Source: Pseudomonadota bacterium
GTDB taxonomy: Bacteria; Pseudomonadota; Alphaproteobacteria; Rhizobiales; Beijerinckiaceae
Assembly: GCA_023423995.1 (NCBI GenBank)
Contig: JAFAEL010000045.1
Location: 1 to 8,049 of the forward strand
Reading direction: 5' to 3'
DNA: 8,049 bases
Shown in pieces: positions 1 to 5,982 of this stretch; position 1 is the stretch's first letter, and each line of letters begins with the position of its first letter. The notes below the pieces were generated by a model. The model had not been told where the DNA came from. It made no database searches and saw only the letters and a list, made by a program, of their open reading frames with translations. The position numbers were made by a program, and so were the translations under genes.

Positions 1-436
1 GGGTCCAACGCCTCGTCTCGAGCCGGCCCGGCACGGAGAGGAGCGCCACTCCGGCAAGGATGCTGGCAAGCCCGAACGCCCCCTGCAGCGTGAGGTGATC
101 GCCGAGGATCAGGATCCCGAACGCGACCGCGAAGAGCGGCGTCGCGTTGCCGAGCGCGCCGGCGAGATTGGGCCCCAGCAGCCGGTTGCCCTGGAAGGAG
201 AGCAGCGTCACGGCGACCGGGAAGAAGAGGCCCGTTCCGGCGAAGATCGCGGCCGCGCGGGGGTCGAAGCCCGCCATGTCGAGTTGGACGAGGCCGATCA
301 GCGCCAGCACGATCGCCGTGGTGGGCAGGCTGACCGTGGCCCCGGCCAGCACCGCCTGGCCGCGCAGTCCGATCTGCGCCAGCACCAGCGCGAGCGCGTA
401 GCAGCCGGCCGATGCGAGCGCCGTCAGCGCGACCAT
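1..436 (-). CDS. EamA/DMT-family transporter, partial (N-terminal half)
   Basis: Reading the minus strand from an ATG at 436 gives about 145 residues, starting MVALTALASAGCYALALVLA, with no stop before the window edge. The C-terminal half is therefore missing. The visible part is a run of hydrophobic helices with typical EamA spacing. It includes a stretch ending NATPLFAVAFGILILGD, which resembles the third and fourth helices of an EamA repeat, then a hydrophobic segment and a basic loop (GRLETRRW). Family members are inner-membrane proteins of about 290-300 residues with ten helices in two EamA repeats, so one repeat is visible. They move small metabolites, and the substrate cannot be told from sequence. 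The start is well bounded: an in-frame TGA lies seven codons upstream with no other start codon between. No strong Shine-Dalgarno is visible. It is divergent from the PPK2 gene. Confidence 0.85.
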   Translation of the reverse strand, partial: MVALTALASAGCYALALVLAQIGLRGQAVLAGATVSLPTTAIVLALIGLVQLDMAGFDPRAAAIFAGTGLFFPVAVTLLSFQGNRLLGPNLAGALGNATPLFAVAFGILILGDHLTLQGAFGLASILAGVALLSVPGRLETRRWT

Positions 437-606
437 GCCCGCCGGTTCTTGATCTCAGCCACGGAATTCCCGACACTCGGCCCAGCTTCGTCCGCAGAAG
501 CGCGGCGCGGCCCTGGAGGCAAGCCGATCCGATCATGGGCGCCATGCCGCAAGAGCGGGGCACGACGGGCAGGATGGATAACGCCGGCGGCCTCCGCCTT
601 CCGTCA

Positions 607-625
607 ATGGGGAAAGCCGCCCCAT
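607..625. repeat. Short inverted repeat ATGGGG/CCCCAT
   Basis: ATGGGG (607-612) and CCCCAT (620-625) are perfect 6-base complements around a 7-base spacer, about 75 bases before the PPK2 start. It could be a small operator or an RNA hairpin. Repeats this short arise by chance in GC-rich DNA, so only the pattern is asserted. Confidence 0.4.
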
Positions 626-651
626 GCGCGCAGCCAACGCGGCGCGATCCG

Positions 652-683
652 CGTTGCCGGCATGCTTGGCGGTGACGGCAACG
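652..683 (+). promoter_or_regulatory. Hairpin-capable inverted repeat next to ppk2 ribosome binding site
   Basis: CGTTGCCG (652-659) and CGGCAACG (676-683) are perfect 8-base complements around a 16-base loop. The last paired base, G683, is also the first base of GGAG (683-686), the best Shine-Dalgarno match for the gene starting at 700. If this region is transcribed, the stem sits directly against the ribosome binding site and could affect initiation. The pairing is seen; the regulatory role is inferred. Confidence 0.35.
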
Positions 684-699
684 GAGAATTCGGCTCGCG

Positions 700-1509
700 A
701 TGGGTGACCTCAGGAAACTTCTCGTGGTGGAGCCCGGCCGCAAGGTCGATCTCAGCCACTTCGACCCGCGCGAGACCAAGCATGTCGGGAACAAGGAGGA
801 CGCGAAGGCGCGCCTCGCCGAGGATGCGGTCGCGATCGATCACCTTCAGGACCGCCTCTTTGCCGAGCGGCAGCACGCCCTCCTGGTCATTCTCCAGGGC
901 ATGGACACGAGCGGCAAGGACGGGACGATCCGCGCCGTGTTCCAGGCGACGAGCCCGCTCGGTGTCACGGTCACGGCCTTCAACCGGCCGACGGAGGAAG
1001 AGCTCGCCCATGATTTCCTGTGGCGCGTCCACAGGGCCTGCCCGCGGCGCGGCACGATCGGGATCTTCAACCGCTCGCAATACGAGGACGTGCTGGTCGG
1101 GCGCGTCCGGAAGCTCGCGCCTGCCGCGGTGATCGAGCACCGCTACGACCAGATCAACGCCTTCGAGGACATGATCGCGAGCTCCACCAAGGTGTTGAAG
1201 TTCATGCTTCACATCTCGAAGGAGGAACAGGCGGAGCGGCTGCGGGCACGGCTGGAGGACCCGAACAAGCACTGGAAGTTCGATCCGGGCGACCTCGAGG
1301 ATCGCACCCTCTGGCAGGACTACATGCAGGCCTACGAGCGGGTGCTCGCGCGCTGCTCGACGAAGATCGCGCCCTGGTACGTGATCCCGGCAGACAAGAA
1401 ATGGGCCCGGAACGCGGCCATCGCGGCCATCGTGCGGCGCACGCTCGAAGACATGGACCCGCAATTCCCCGAGCCGCGTTCGGACCTGAAGCATTTCACG
1501 GTGGTGTGA
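700..1509 (+). CDS. ppk2: PPK2-family polyphosphate:nucleotide phosphotransferase
   Basis: This 269-residue cytosolic enzyme transfers phosphate between inorganic polyphosphate and nucleotides, regenerating ADP/ATP from AMP/ADP or the reverse. The Walker A motif GMDTSGKDGT is at residues 67-76. The Walker B-like segment IGIFNRSQYEDVLVGRV starts at residue 120 and a Lys/Arg-rich lid runs from about 173 to 197. A conserved C-terminal PADKKWARN follows at about 230. The local patterns (LGVTVTAFNRPTEEE, HDFLWR, GIFNRS.YE) look most like the shorter class III / TIGR03709-type enzymes rather than class I, so nucleoside mono- or diphosphate phosphorylation is plausible. The class call is from memory of family motifs and is less certain than the family call. 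The length is normal for a one-domain PPK2. The ATG at 700 has GGAG 13 bases upstream, which is a long spacing. The next gene starts 112 bases later on the same strand. Confidence 0.93.
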   Translation: MGDLRKLLVVEPGRKVDLSHFDPRETKHVGNKEDAKARLAEDAVAIDHLQDRLFAERQHALLVILQGMDTSGKDGTIRAVFQATSPLGVTVTAFNRPTEEELAHDFLWRVHRACPRRGTIGIFNRSQYEDVLVGRVRKLAPAAVIEHRYDQINAFEDMIASSTKVLKFMLHISKEEQAERLRARLEDPNKHWKFDPGDLEDRTLWQDYMQAYERVLARCSTKIAPWYVIPADKKWARNAAIAAIVRRTLEDMDPQFPEPRSDLKHFTVV

Positions 1510-1608
1510 CGGCCCGGCGCCCGATCAGGGCCGGCGAACGCCCCTCGCCCGGGAACGGACGCCGCTGCCGCCGCTTGTTTCCGACGGGAGGCCGGCACGG
1601 CTCAGTTC

Positions 1609-1615
1609 GGGGTGA
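1609..1615 (+). promoter_or_regulatory. Ribosome binding site supporting a TTG start
   Basis: GGGGTGA lies 6 bases before TTG at 1622, an ideal Shine-Dalgarno arrangement. The reading frame is closed just upstream by TGA at 1613-1615, which overlaps this site. A nearby ATG at 1615 is in another frame and stops after four codons. TTG is therefore the best supported start for the flavoprotein; only ATT at 1619 is an alternative. Confidence 0.7.
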
Positions 1616-1621
1616 TGCATT

Positions 1622-2551
1622 TTGTATGATGTGGTGATCGTGGGTGGCGGCCCGGCAGGGCTGAACGCCGCCCTCTTTCTCGGGCGCTGCCGCCGGTCCG
1701 TCCTGGTCGTGGATGCCGGCGCGCCGCGCAACGCCCGTTCGCGCTGGGTCAGCGGGTTCCTCACCCGGGACGGCGTGGAGCCGGGCCAGCTCCGCGAGCT
1801 CGCGCGAGCGGAGATCGCCGCGTATCCGAGCGTCGAATTCCGGGACGGCGAGGTCACCGAGGCGGGGCGCACGGAGGGGTGCTTCGAAATCCTGCTCCGA
1901 GGCGGCGAGCGCATCCGCGGCCGCAAGTTCATCCTCGCACCCGGGCTGATGAACGACGTCCCCGACGTGCCCGGTTTCCGGGAATTCTTCGGCCGAGGGG
2001 TCTATCCCTGCCCGTATTGCGACGGCTGGGAGCACCGGGACCAGCCCGTGGCGGCCTTCGGGCTTGGGGAGGAGATCCGCGGGATGGCGCTCGAGCTGAC
2101 GGTCTGGACGCAGAATGTCGTCGCCCTGACCAACGGGAAGGGTCAGGTGCCCGAGAAGGACCGGCGCGATCTCGCCGAGCGCGGCATCGAGATCATCGAG
2201 GAACCGATCGCGGCGCTCGACGGCGATCCGGAGGGCGAGGGCCTCTCCCGGATCCACTTCGCCAGCGGCCGGACGATCGAGCGGACCGCCCTGTTCTACG
2301 CCTTCCAGGAATGCCGGCAGTCGCCGCTCGTCGAGCAGCTCGGCTGCGAGATGAGCGACAAGGGCGCCGTCGATACCCGCAGCTGCGAGAGGACCAACGT
2401 TCCGGGCCTGTTCGTGCCGGGCGACGCCTCGCGGCGGGTCAAGTTCGCCATCGTGGCCGCCGCCGAAGGGGCGATGGCCGCCTTCGCGGCCAATACCGAG
2501 CTCTTGCAGGAAGACCTGGCACGGAGCAGGAGCGGGCGTCAGCAAGGCTAG
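1622..2551 (+). CDS. Thioredoxin-reductase-like FAD disulfide oxidoreductase (CPYC type)
   Basis: This 309-residue soluble flavoprotein has the fold order of low-molecular-weight thioredoxin reductases. The N-terminal FAD Rossmann motif VVIVGGGPAGLNAA spans residues 4-17 and ends in the acidic residue D31 (VLVVDAG). The redox-active cysteine pair CPYC is at 130-133, followed by DGWEHRDQP. The C-terminal FAD motif NVPGLFVPGDAS is at 259-270. The second Rossmann region, at about 144-162 (AAFGLGEEIRGMALELT), departs from the usual GGGxSAxE, and the HRRxxxR NADPH-phosphate signature is absent. Canonical NADPH-dependent thioredoxin reduction is therefore uncertain. It may be a member of the CPYC flavoprotein group that includes small-molecule dithiol oxidases such as GliT/HlmI, but that is inference. 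The TTG start is supported by GGGGTGA 6 bases upstream. The Nudix gene starts 4 bases after the stop, so the two are probably co-transcribed. Confidence 0.88.
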   Translation: MYDVVIVGGGPAGLNAALFLGRCRRSVLVVDAGAPRNARSRWVSGFLTRDGVEPGQLRELARAEIAAYPSVEFRDGEVTEAGRTEGCFEILLRGGERIRGRKFILAPGLMNDVPDVPGFREFFGRGVYPCPYCDGWEHRDQPVAAFGLGEEIRGMALELTVWTQNVVALTNGKGQVPEKDRRDLAERGIEIIEEPIAALDGDPEGEGLSRIHFASGRTIERTALFYAFQECRQSPLVEQLGCEMSDKGAVDTRSCERTNVPGLFVPGDASRRVKFAIVAAAEGAMAAFAANTELLQEDLARSRSGRQQG

Positions 2552-2555
2552 CCGG

Positions 2556-3125
2556 ATGCCCTATTCCATTCTCGCCCTCCAGCCGCGTCACCAGGGCTGG
2601 TCGAGCCTCTACGTCGCGCGTGTGCAGACGCCCCGGGGCGACGAGATCCGCCGCGAGGTCGAGTCCCATGGGGACGCGGTGGCCGTGCTGCCCTACGATC
2701 CCGTCCGGCGCGTCGCGATGCTGGGCCGCCAGCTCCGCACGCCCGTCCTGCACGCATCCGGGCAGCAGGACCTGCTGGAATGCCCGGCCGGCCTCCTCGA
2801 CGGTGCCGACCCGGAGGAGGATGCGCGGCGCGAGGTGGCCGAGGAGGTCGGGCTGCGCCTGCGCGGGCTGGAGAAGGTCTCGACCGTCTGGTCGATGCCC
2901 GGCCTCTCGACCGAGCGCATGCACCTGTTCCTCGCGGAATACGGACAGGCCGATATCGAGGGCGAGGGCGGCGGGCTGGCCGAGGAGCACGAGCAGATCG
3001 AGGCCACCGAGCTGCCGCTCGCCGAACTCGCCCGGATGGCGGATGCCGGCACGCTGGACGATTCCAAGACGCTGATCCTGGTGCAGACCCTGCGGCTACG
3101 CCGGCCCGACCTGTTCGCCGCCTGA
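2556..3125 (+). CDS. Nudix hydrolase, NudK/ADP-ribose pyrophosphatase-like
   Basis: This 189-residue protein hydrolyses nucleoside diphosphates linked to another moiety, most likely a nucleoside diphosphate sugar such as ADP-ribose or GDP-mannose. The Nudix box runs from G79 to L100 and contains R92-E93 and E96-E97, the catalytic and Mg-binding core (RREVAEEVGL). The loop after G79 (GLLDGAD) is one residue shorter than the textbook Gx5E spacing, as in E. coli NudK (GLLDNDE). Other NudK-like points are ECPAG just before the box, HLFLAEY at about 123, GGGLAEEHEQIE at 138-149, and a C-terminal DDSKTLILVQTL. I therefore favour the NudK/AdpP group but cannot fix the substrate. Only 4 bases separate it from the upstream flavoprotein. 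A CAAGGCTAGCCGG stretch precedes the ATG but gives no strong Shine-Dalgarno, so translational coupling is likely. Confidence 0.9.
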   Translation: MPYSILALQPRHQGWSSLYVARVQTPRGDEIRREVESHGDAVAVLPYDPVRRVAMLGRQLRTPVLHASGQQDLLECPAGLLDGADPEEDARREVAEEVGLRLRGLEKVSTVWSMPGLSTERMHLFLAEYGQADIEGEGGGLAEEHEQIEATELPLAELARMADAGTLDDSKTLILVQTLRLRRPDLFAA

Positions 3126-3150
3126 TTCTGTCCACAAGGTGACGAAGCTC

Positions 3151-3170
3151 GCGTGGCAAATCGGCCACGC
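3151..3170 (+). terminator. Perfect stem-loop after the Nudix gene, possible terminator
   Basis: GCGTGGC (3151-3157) and GCCACGC (3164-3170) form a perfect 7-base stem with a 6-base loop, 26 bases after the Nudix stop. No T-run follows on either strand, so it is not a canonical intrinsic terminator. It could be a 3'-end stabilising hairpin, a weak terminator, or an operator for the downstream transglycosylase gene. Confidence 0.4.
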
Positions 3171-3284
3171 CGCAAAGTAAATGCACTCTTATCCCCAGGG
3201 GCATCCGGATTGTGCCCGCCATCTCGCCCCTTTCCGGCCCGATTCTGCCCTGACGTGTGGCAGCGCACGCCTTAAGGTGAGTGA

Positions 3285-4460
3285 ATGGTTCGTTACGCCC
3301 TCATCGGTTGCGCGGCTGCCGGCCTCGCGCTGTCCAGCCCGGCCCAGGCCGAAGACATCGACGCCTCCTCCGCGGTCGCGGAGAGCGGTCCGGTCCCGGC
3401 CGCCCCCAAGGTAAGGCGCGCTCCCCGCAAGATTGCGGTGCTGCCGCCCTCCCGCCCGGCGGAGGAGATCGACGGCGTCGCCGCCATCGTCGAGGCGGCC
3501 CCGGAGGTATCCGGCCCGCCCGTCCTCGCCGGGACGGCGGCTCCCCTTCCGGCCCAGTTCCAGGCCGCACCGGCCCAGCCCCCTGCCCCGGTGGCGGCTG
3601 CCGCCCCCGCTCCGACGCCCGCTCCCGTGCAGGTGGCGTCGATCGCCACCCTCCCGCCGCTCCGGCCCTCCTTCCCGACCGATGTGCCGGCCCCGGCCGA
3701 GCCTGCCCCGTCCGAGGAAGCGGCCGCCGCGAGCGAAACCCAGACGGGGCCGGTGCCGCCGGCCCGTCCCGAGGTGGCGGAGGCGCCAGCGCCCGCACCC
3801 ACACTGGCCGTGACGGCCGTGCTGCCGCCCGAACGCCCCGCCGCGCTGGCGACGGACGGCGCGGCCGTCCAGAATGCTGCCCTCCACGACCCGCAGCCCG
3901 CGCCCCCGGCACAGCCCGAGCAGCCCCGCTCGCTCTTCAGAGCGCTGTTCGGAGGCTTCCCCCAGCCGGCGCCCGCGGCCCCGGCCGAGGAGCCGATGAT
4001 CCGCACCGGCCGCGACTTCCTGGACCAGCGGATCGCCCACCACGCCAGGATCAACAACGTGCCGGCCGCCCTCGTGCATCGGGTGGTCGTGCGCGAGAGC
4101 CGGTACAACCCCCGCGCGATCGGGCGCGGCGGCGCGATGGGCCTCATGCAGATCAAGCACGCGACGGCGCGCGGCATGGGCTATGACGGCCCGGCCTCCG
4201 GCCTGCTCGACGCCGAGACCAACCTCACCTACGCGGTGAAGTACCTCGCCGGCGCCTACCGGCTGTCCGACGGCAGCTTCGACCGCGCCGTCCAGCATTA
4301 CGCCCGCGGCTACTATTACGAGGCCAAGCGGCGGAACGCCCGCCTCGCGCTGCGGAACCGGAGCGAGCGGATACAGCGCCAGGCCGATGCGGCGGCCGCG
4401 ATCGAGCAGGCGGCCGCTCCCGTCCAGCCGAACCGCTCGCTGTTCAACAACGCCCGCTGA
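3285..4460 (+). CDS. Secreted lytic transglycosylase (SLT domain) with Pro/Ala-rich linker
   Basis: This 391-residue periplasmic enzyme cleaves the MurNAc-GlcNAc bond of peptidoglycan, forming 1,6-anhydro ends. Residues 1-22 form a Sec signal peptide (hydrophobic core ALIGCAAAGLALS, then SPAQA before ED). Residues 23-235 are a Pro/Ala-rich low-complexity linker with four PPxRP motifs. The SLT domain spans about 240-350. The likely catalytic Glu is E271 in VVVRESRYNPRA, followed by GAMGLMQI at 283-290, NLTYAVKYLAGAY at 313-325 and AVQHYARGYYY at 335-345. A charged tail, about 350-391, ends NRSLFNNAR. The ATG has AAGGTGA 4 bases upstream (3274-3280). The catalytic core is complete. It resembles soluble or loosely attached family 1 transglycosylases, and there is no lipobox, because the Cys at residue 9 is not in one. 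The 158-base upstream gap suggests its own promoter. Confidence 0.92.
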   Translation: MVRYALIGCAAAGLALSSPAQAEDIDASSAVAESGPVPAAPKVRRAPRKIAVLPPSRPAEEIDGVAAIVEAAPEVSGPPVLAGTAAPLPAQFQAAPAQPPAPVAAAAPAPTPAPVQVASIATLPPLRPSFPTDVPAPAEPAPSEEAAAASETQTGPVPPARPEVAEAPAPAPTLAVTAVLPPERPAALATDGAAVQNAALHDPQPAPPAQPEQPRSLFRALFGGFPQPAPAAPAEEPMIRTGRDFLDQRIAHHARINNVPAALVHRVVVRESRYNPRAIGRGGAMGLMQIKHATARGMGYDGPASGLLDAETNLTYAVKYLAGAYRLSDGSFDRAVQHYARGYYYEAKRRNARLALRNRSERIQRQADAAAAIEQAAAPVQPNRSLFNNAR

Positions 4461-4525
4461 TTCGGGACTGGAAACGGACGGGGTGCGGCACCGACCGGCT
4501 TGCCGCGAAGGGTGCTCCGGGATGA

Positions 4526-4557
4526 TGATCAGGTCCGTGAAGCCCGGTGCCTGATCA
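4526..4557 (+). promoter_or_regulatory. Inverted repeat TGATCAGG/CCTGATCA just before bpt start
   Basis: TGATCAGG (4526-4533) and CCTGATCA (4550-4557) are perfect 8-base complements around 16 bases. The right arm ends 3 bases before the GTG start of bpt. The loop contains GGTG (4546-4549), the only weak Shine-Dalgarno-like stretch, so an RNA hairpin would hold the initiation region. It could equally be a DNA operator. The pattern is exact; the function is inferred. Confidence 0.4.
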
Positions 4558-4560
4558 GAC

Positions 4561-5292
4561 GTGACGTCCCATCCCCGCGACGCGCCGCAATTCTACCTCA
4601 CCGCGCCATCGGCCTGCCCGTATCTGCCCGGGCAGCGCGAGCGGAAGGTCTTCACCCACATCGTCGGGAAGCGCGCGCGGGAGATCAACGACATCCTGAC
4701 CCAGGGCGGGTTCAGGCGCTCGCAGACGATCGCCTATCGGCCTGCCTGCGAGGGCTGCCGCGCCTGCGTGTCGGTTCGGGTGATCGTGGACGAGTTCGCG
4801 CCCTCCGAGAACATGCGCCGCGTCGCCAAGCTCAACGCGGATCTCGTCGGCGCGCCGACGCCGAACCAGCCGACGGCGGAGCAATACGCCCTCTTCCGCC
4901 GCTACCTCGACGCGCGGCACGGCGAGGGCGGCATGGTGGACATGACGGTGCTGGACTACGCCATGATGGTGGAGGACAGCCACGTCGAGACCGGGATCAT
5001 CGAGTACCGGATGGCGAGCCCGGCGGGCGGGGCCGAGCCTCTCGCCGCCGTCTGCCTGACGGACTTCCTGCCCGACGGCCTCTCGATGGTCTATTCCTTC
5101 TTCGATCCCGCCCTGTCGAAGCGCAGCGTCGGAACCTTCGTGATCCTCGACCACATCGCCCGGGCGCGGGCGCTCGGCCTGCCCTACCTGTATCTCGGCT
5201 ACTGGGTGCAGGGATCGCGCAAGATGGAATACAAGTCGCGGTTCCTGCCGCAGGAGCGGCTCCTGCCCATGGGCTGGATGAGGCACGGCTGA
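4561..5292 (+). CDS. bpt: Aspartate/glutamate leucyltransferase (Bpt family)
   Basis: This 243-residue cytosolic aminoacyl-tRNA-protein transferase adds Leu (Arg in eukaryotic ATE1 relatives) from charged tRNA to N-terminal Asp or Glu. That creates a Leu N-degron read by ClpS and degraded by ClpAP. The N-terminus matches the family: [21 protein letters not shown] at about 4-24, with C19 in [14 protein letters not shown]. Then come [15 protein letters not shown] (C63, C66, C69), YSFFDP at 178-183 and the conserved block [17 protein letters not shown] at about 212-228. The Cys residues are the ones proposed to bind metal, Fe-S or heme in the family. Length is normal for Bpt. GTG at 4561 is the only reasonable start: an in-frame TGA lies at 4552-4554, and the GTG gives the expected family N-terminus. 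The ribosome binding site is weak. The YdeI-like gene follows after 8 bases. Confidence 0.95.
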   Translation: MTSHPRDAPQFYLTAPSACPYLPGQRERKVFTHIVGKRAREINDILTQGGFRRSQTIAYRPACEGCRACVSVRVIVDEFAPSENMRRVAKLNADLVGAPTPNQPTAEQYALFRRYLDARHGEGGMVDMTVLDYAMMVEDSHVETGIIEYRMASPAGGAEPLAAVCLTDFLPDGLSMVYSFFDPALSKRSVGTFVILDHIARARALGLPYLYLGYWVQGSRKMEYKSRFLPQERLLPMGWMRHG

Positions 5293-5300
5293 GCAACCGG

Positions 5301-5897
5301 ATGGCGCCCGTCCATGTGGAGCCGACACGGGTCCGCGAATTCGCGGATGCAGCCGCGTTCGAGGCCTGGCTCGCCGCGCATCACGCGACGGAGCCGGAGC
5401 TCTGGATCAAGATCCACAAAAAGGGCTCGGGACGCGCCACGATCACGCCCGCCGAGGCGGTCGAGACATGCCTCCGCTGGGGCTGGATCGACGCGATCCG
5501 GAAGAGCCTCGACGCGGCGAGCTTCCTCCAGCGCTACACGCCCCGGGGTGCCCGCAGCTCCTGGTCCCAGGTCAACGTGGCGATCGTCGAGCGGCTGATC
5601 GGCGAAGGCCGGATGACCGAGCACGGGCTCCGCCACGTGGAGGCCGCGAAGGCCGACGGGCGCTGGGCGCGCGCCTATCGGATCAAGGGCGCCGAGGTGC
5701 CGCCCGACCTCCAGGCGGCGATCGATTCGGATCCCGCCGCGAAGGCGATGTTCGGGCGGCTTTCCGCCCAGAACCGCTTCGCCCTGATCCTGCGCACGGA
5801 CGCGCTGAAGACCGAAGCGGGCCGCCGCCGCCGGATCGCCGCCTTCGTCGAGATGCTGAAGCGAGGCGAGACCATCCATCCCCAGGGCCGCTCCTAG
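5301..5897 (+). CDS. YdeI/OmpD-associated family protein
   Basis: This 198-residue protein belongs to the YdeI (bacteriocin-protection / OmpD-associated) family. Motifs are ELWIKIHKKGSG at 33-44, then TPAEAVETCLRWGWIDAIRK at about 49-68 (the family's EALCFGWIDS block). SFLQRYTPRGARSSWSQVN at 74-92 follows, and then GRMTEHGLRHVEAAKADGRW at about 103-122. The C-terminal part has QNRFALILR and RRRRIAAFVEMLKRGE, also family-typical. There is no signal peptide or membrane segment, so a cytosolic location is expected. Biochemical function is poorly known; E. coli YdeI has been linked to peptide and stress resistance. The start is 8 bases after the bpt stop, and the nearest GAGG is too far away (about 17 bases), so translation is probably coupled to bpt. 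The frame stays open upstream through bpt, but the family N-terminus begins near this ATG. Confidence 0.88.
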   Translation: MAPVHVEPTRVREFADAAAFEAWLAAHHATEPELWIKIHKKGSGRATITPAEAVETCLRWGWIDAIRKSLDAASFLQRYTPRGARSSWSQVNVAIVERLIGEGRMTEHGLRHVEAAKADGRWARAYRIKGAEVPPDLQAAIDSDPAAKAMFGRLSAQNRFALILRTDALKTEAGRRRRIAAFVEMLKRGETIHPQGRS

Positions 5898-5901
5898 GGG
5901 T

Positions 5902-5982
5902 TCGCTAGTCCTTCGAAGGAGTGGAAGAGCAGCCGGGCAAATCGCCCGCCCGTTCCGGTCGCTCTCCACCTCCGTCGCTAGT
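5902..5982. repeat. Direct repeat TCGCTAGT flanking the convergent spacer
   Basis: The octamer TCGCTAGT occurs at 5902-5909 and 5975-5982, at the two ends of the space between the YdeI-like gene and fkbM. The second copy contains the fkbM stop codon. The enclosed 65 bases are mostly hairpin. It could be a trace of a small insertion or excision, or chance. Confidence 0.4.
5918..5973. terminator. Long imperfect stem-loop between convergent genes, candidate bidirectional terminator
   Basis: GGAGTGGAAGAGC (5918-5930) pairs with GCTCTCCACCTCC (5961-5973) through 12 base pairs with one bulge on each side. Inside lies a second small stem, CGGGC/GCCCG, around AAATC. The left arm overlaps a perfect 12-base palindrome, TCCTTCGAAGGA (5909-5920), which would compete for pairing. 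Its position between two genes that end toward each other suits a shared terminator. No T-run follows in either direction, so it is not a classical intrinsic terminator. Confidence 0.45.

Larger units (their letters stand above)
437..699. other. Divergent intergenic region, EamA gene / ppk2
   Basis: This is a 263-base spacer between the start of the minus-strand transporter and the start of the PPK2 gene, and should hold both promoters. I see no convincing -35/-10 pair and no credible small gene. Its content is two inverted repeats, at 607-625 and 652-683, described separately. A GGAG at 683-686 lies 13 bases before the PPK2 start. Confidence 0.6.

Noticed and set aside
449..477. TTGATC and GACACT with 17-base spacing before ppk2, as a promoter
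   Set aside because: The -10 matches only three of six consensus bases and it would leave a leader of over 200 bases; too weak to annotate.
95..1132. 345-codon plus frame across the first transporter, the spacer and the PPK2 start
   Set aside because: It is Arg/Ala-rich with no domain, and conflicts with an EamA gene on one side and PPK2 on the other.
1511..1532. GGCCC/GGGCC inverted repeat just after the ppk2 stop, as a terminator
   Set aside because: Only 5 base pairs around a 12-base loop and no T-run; expected by chance in GC-rich DNA.
1496..2545. Long open frame (349 codons) on the minus strand opposite the flavoprotein gene
   Set aside because: It is antisense to a protein with clear motifs, its translation has no recognisable domain, and long antisense frames are common in GC-rich DNA.
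3128..3197. Two DnaA-box-like nonamers, CTGTCCACA (3128-3136) and TTATCCCCA (3189-3197)
   Set aside because: They carry two and one mismatches to TTATCCACA, there is no AT-rich unwinding region, and no replication genes are nearby; an origin is not supported.
3189..4298. 369-codon minus-strand frame, rich in Gly and Arg, opposite the transglycosylase
   Set aside because: Composition reflects the complement of the Pro/Ala linker; the plus-strand gene has a signal peptide and catalytic motif.
4500..5897. A 465-codon plus frame that would fuse an unknown N-terminal part to the YdeI-like protein
   Set aside because: The first 267 codons overlap bpt in another frame and are Arg/Ala-rich noise; the family's N-terminus fits the ATG at 5301.
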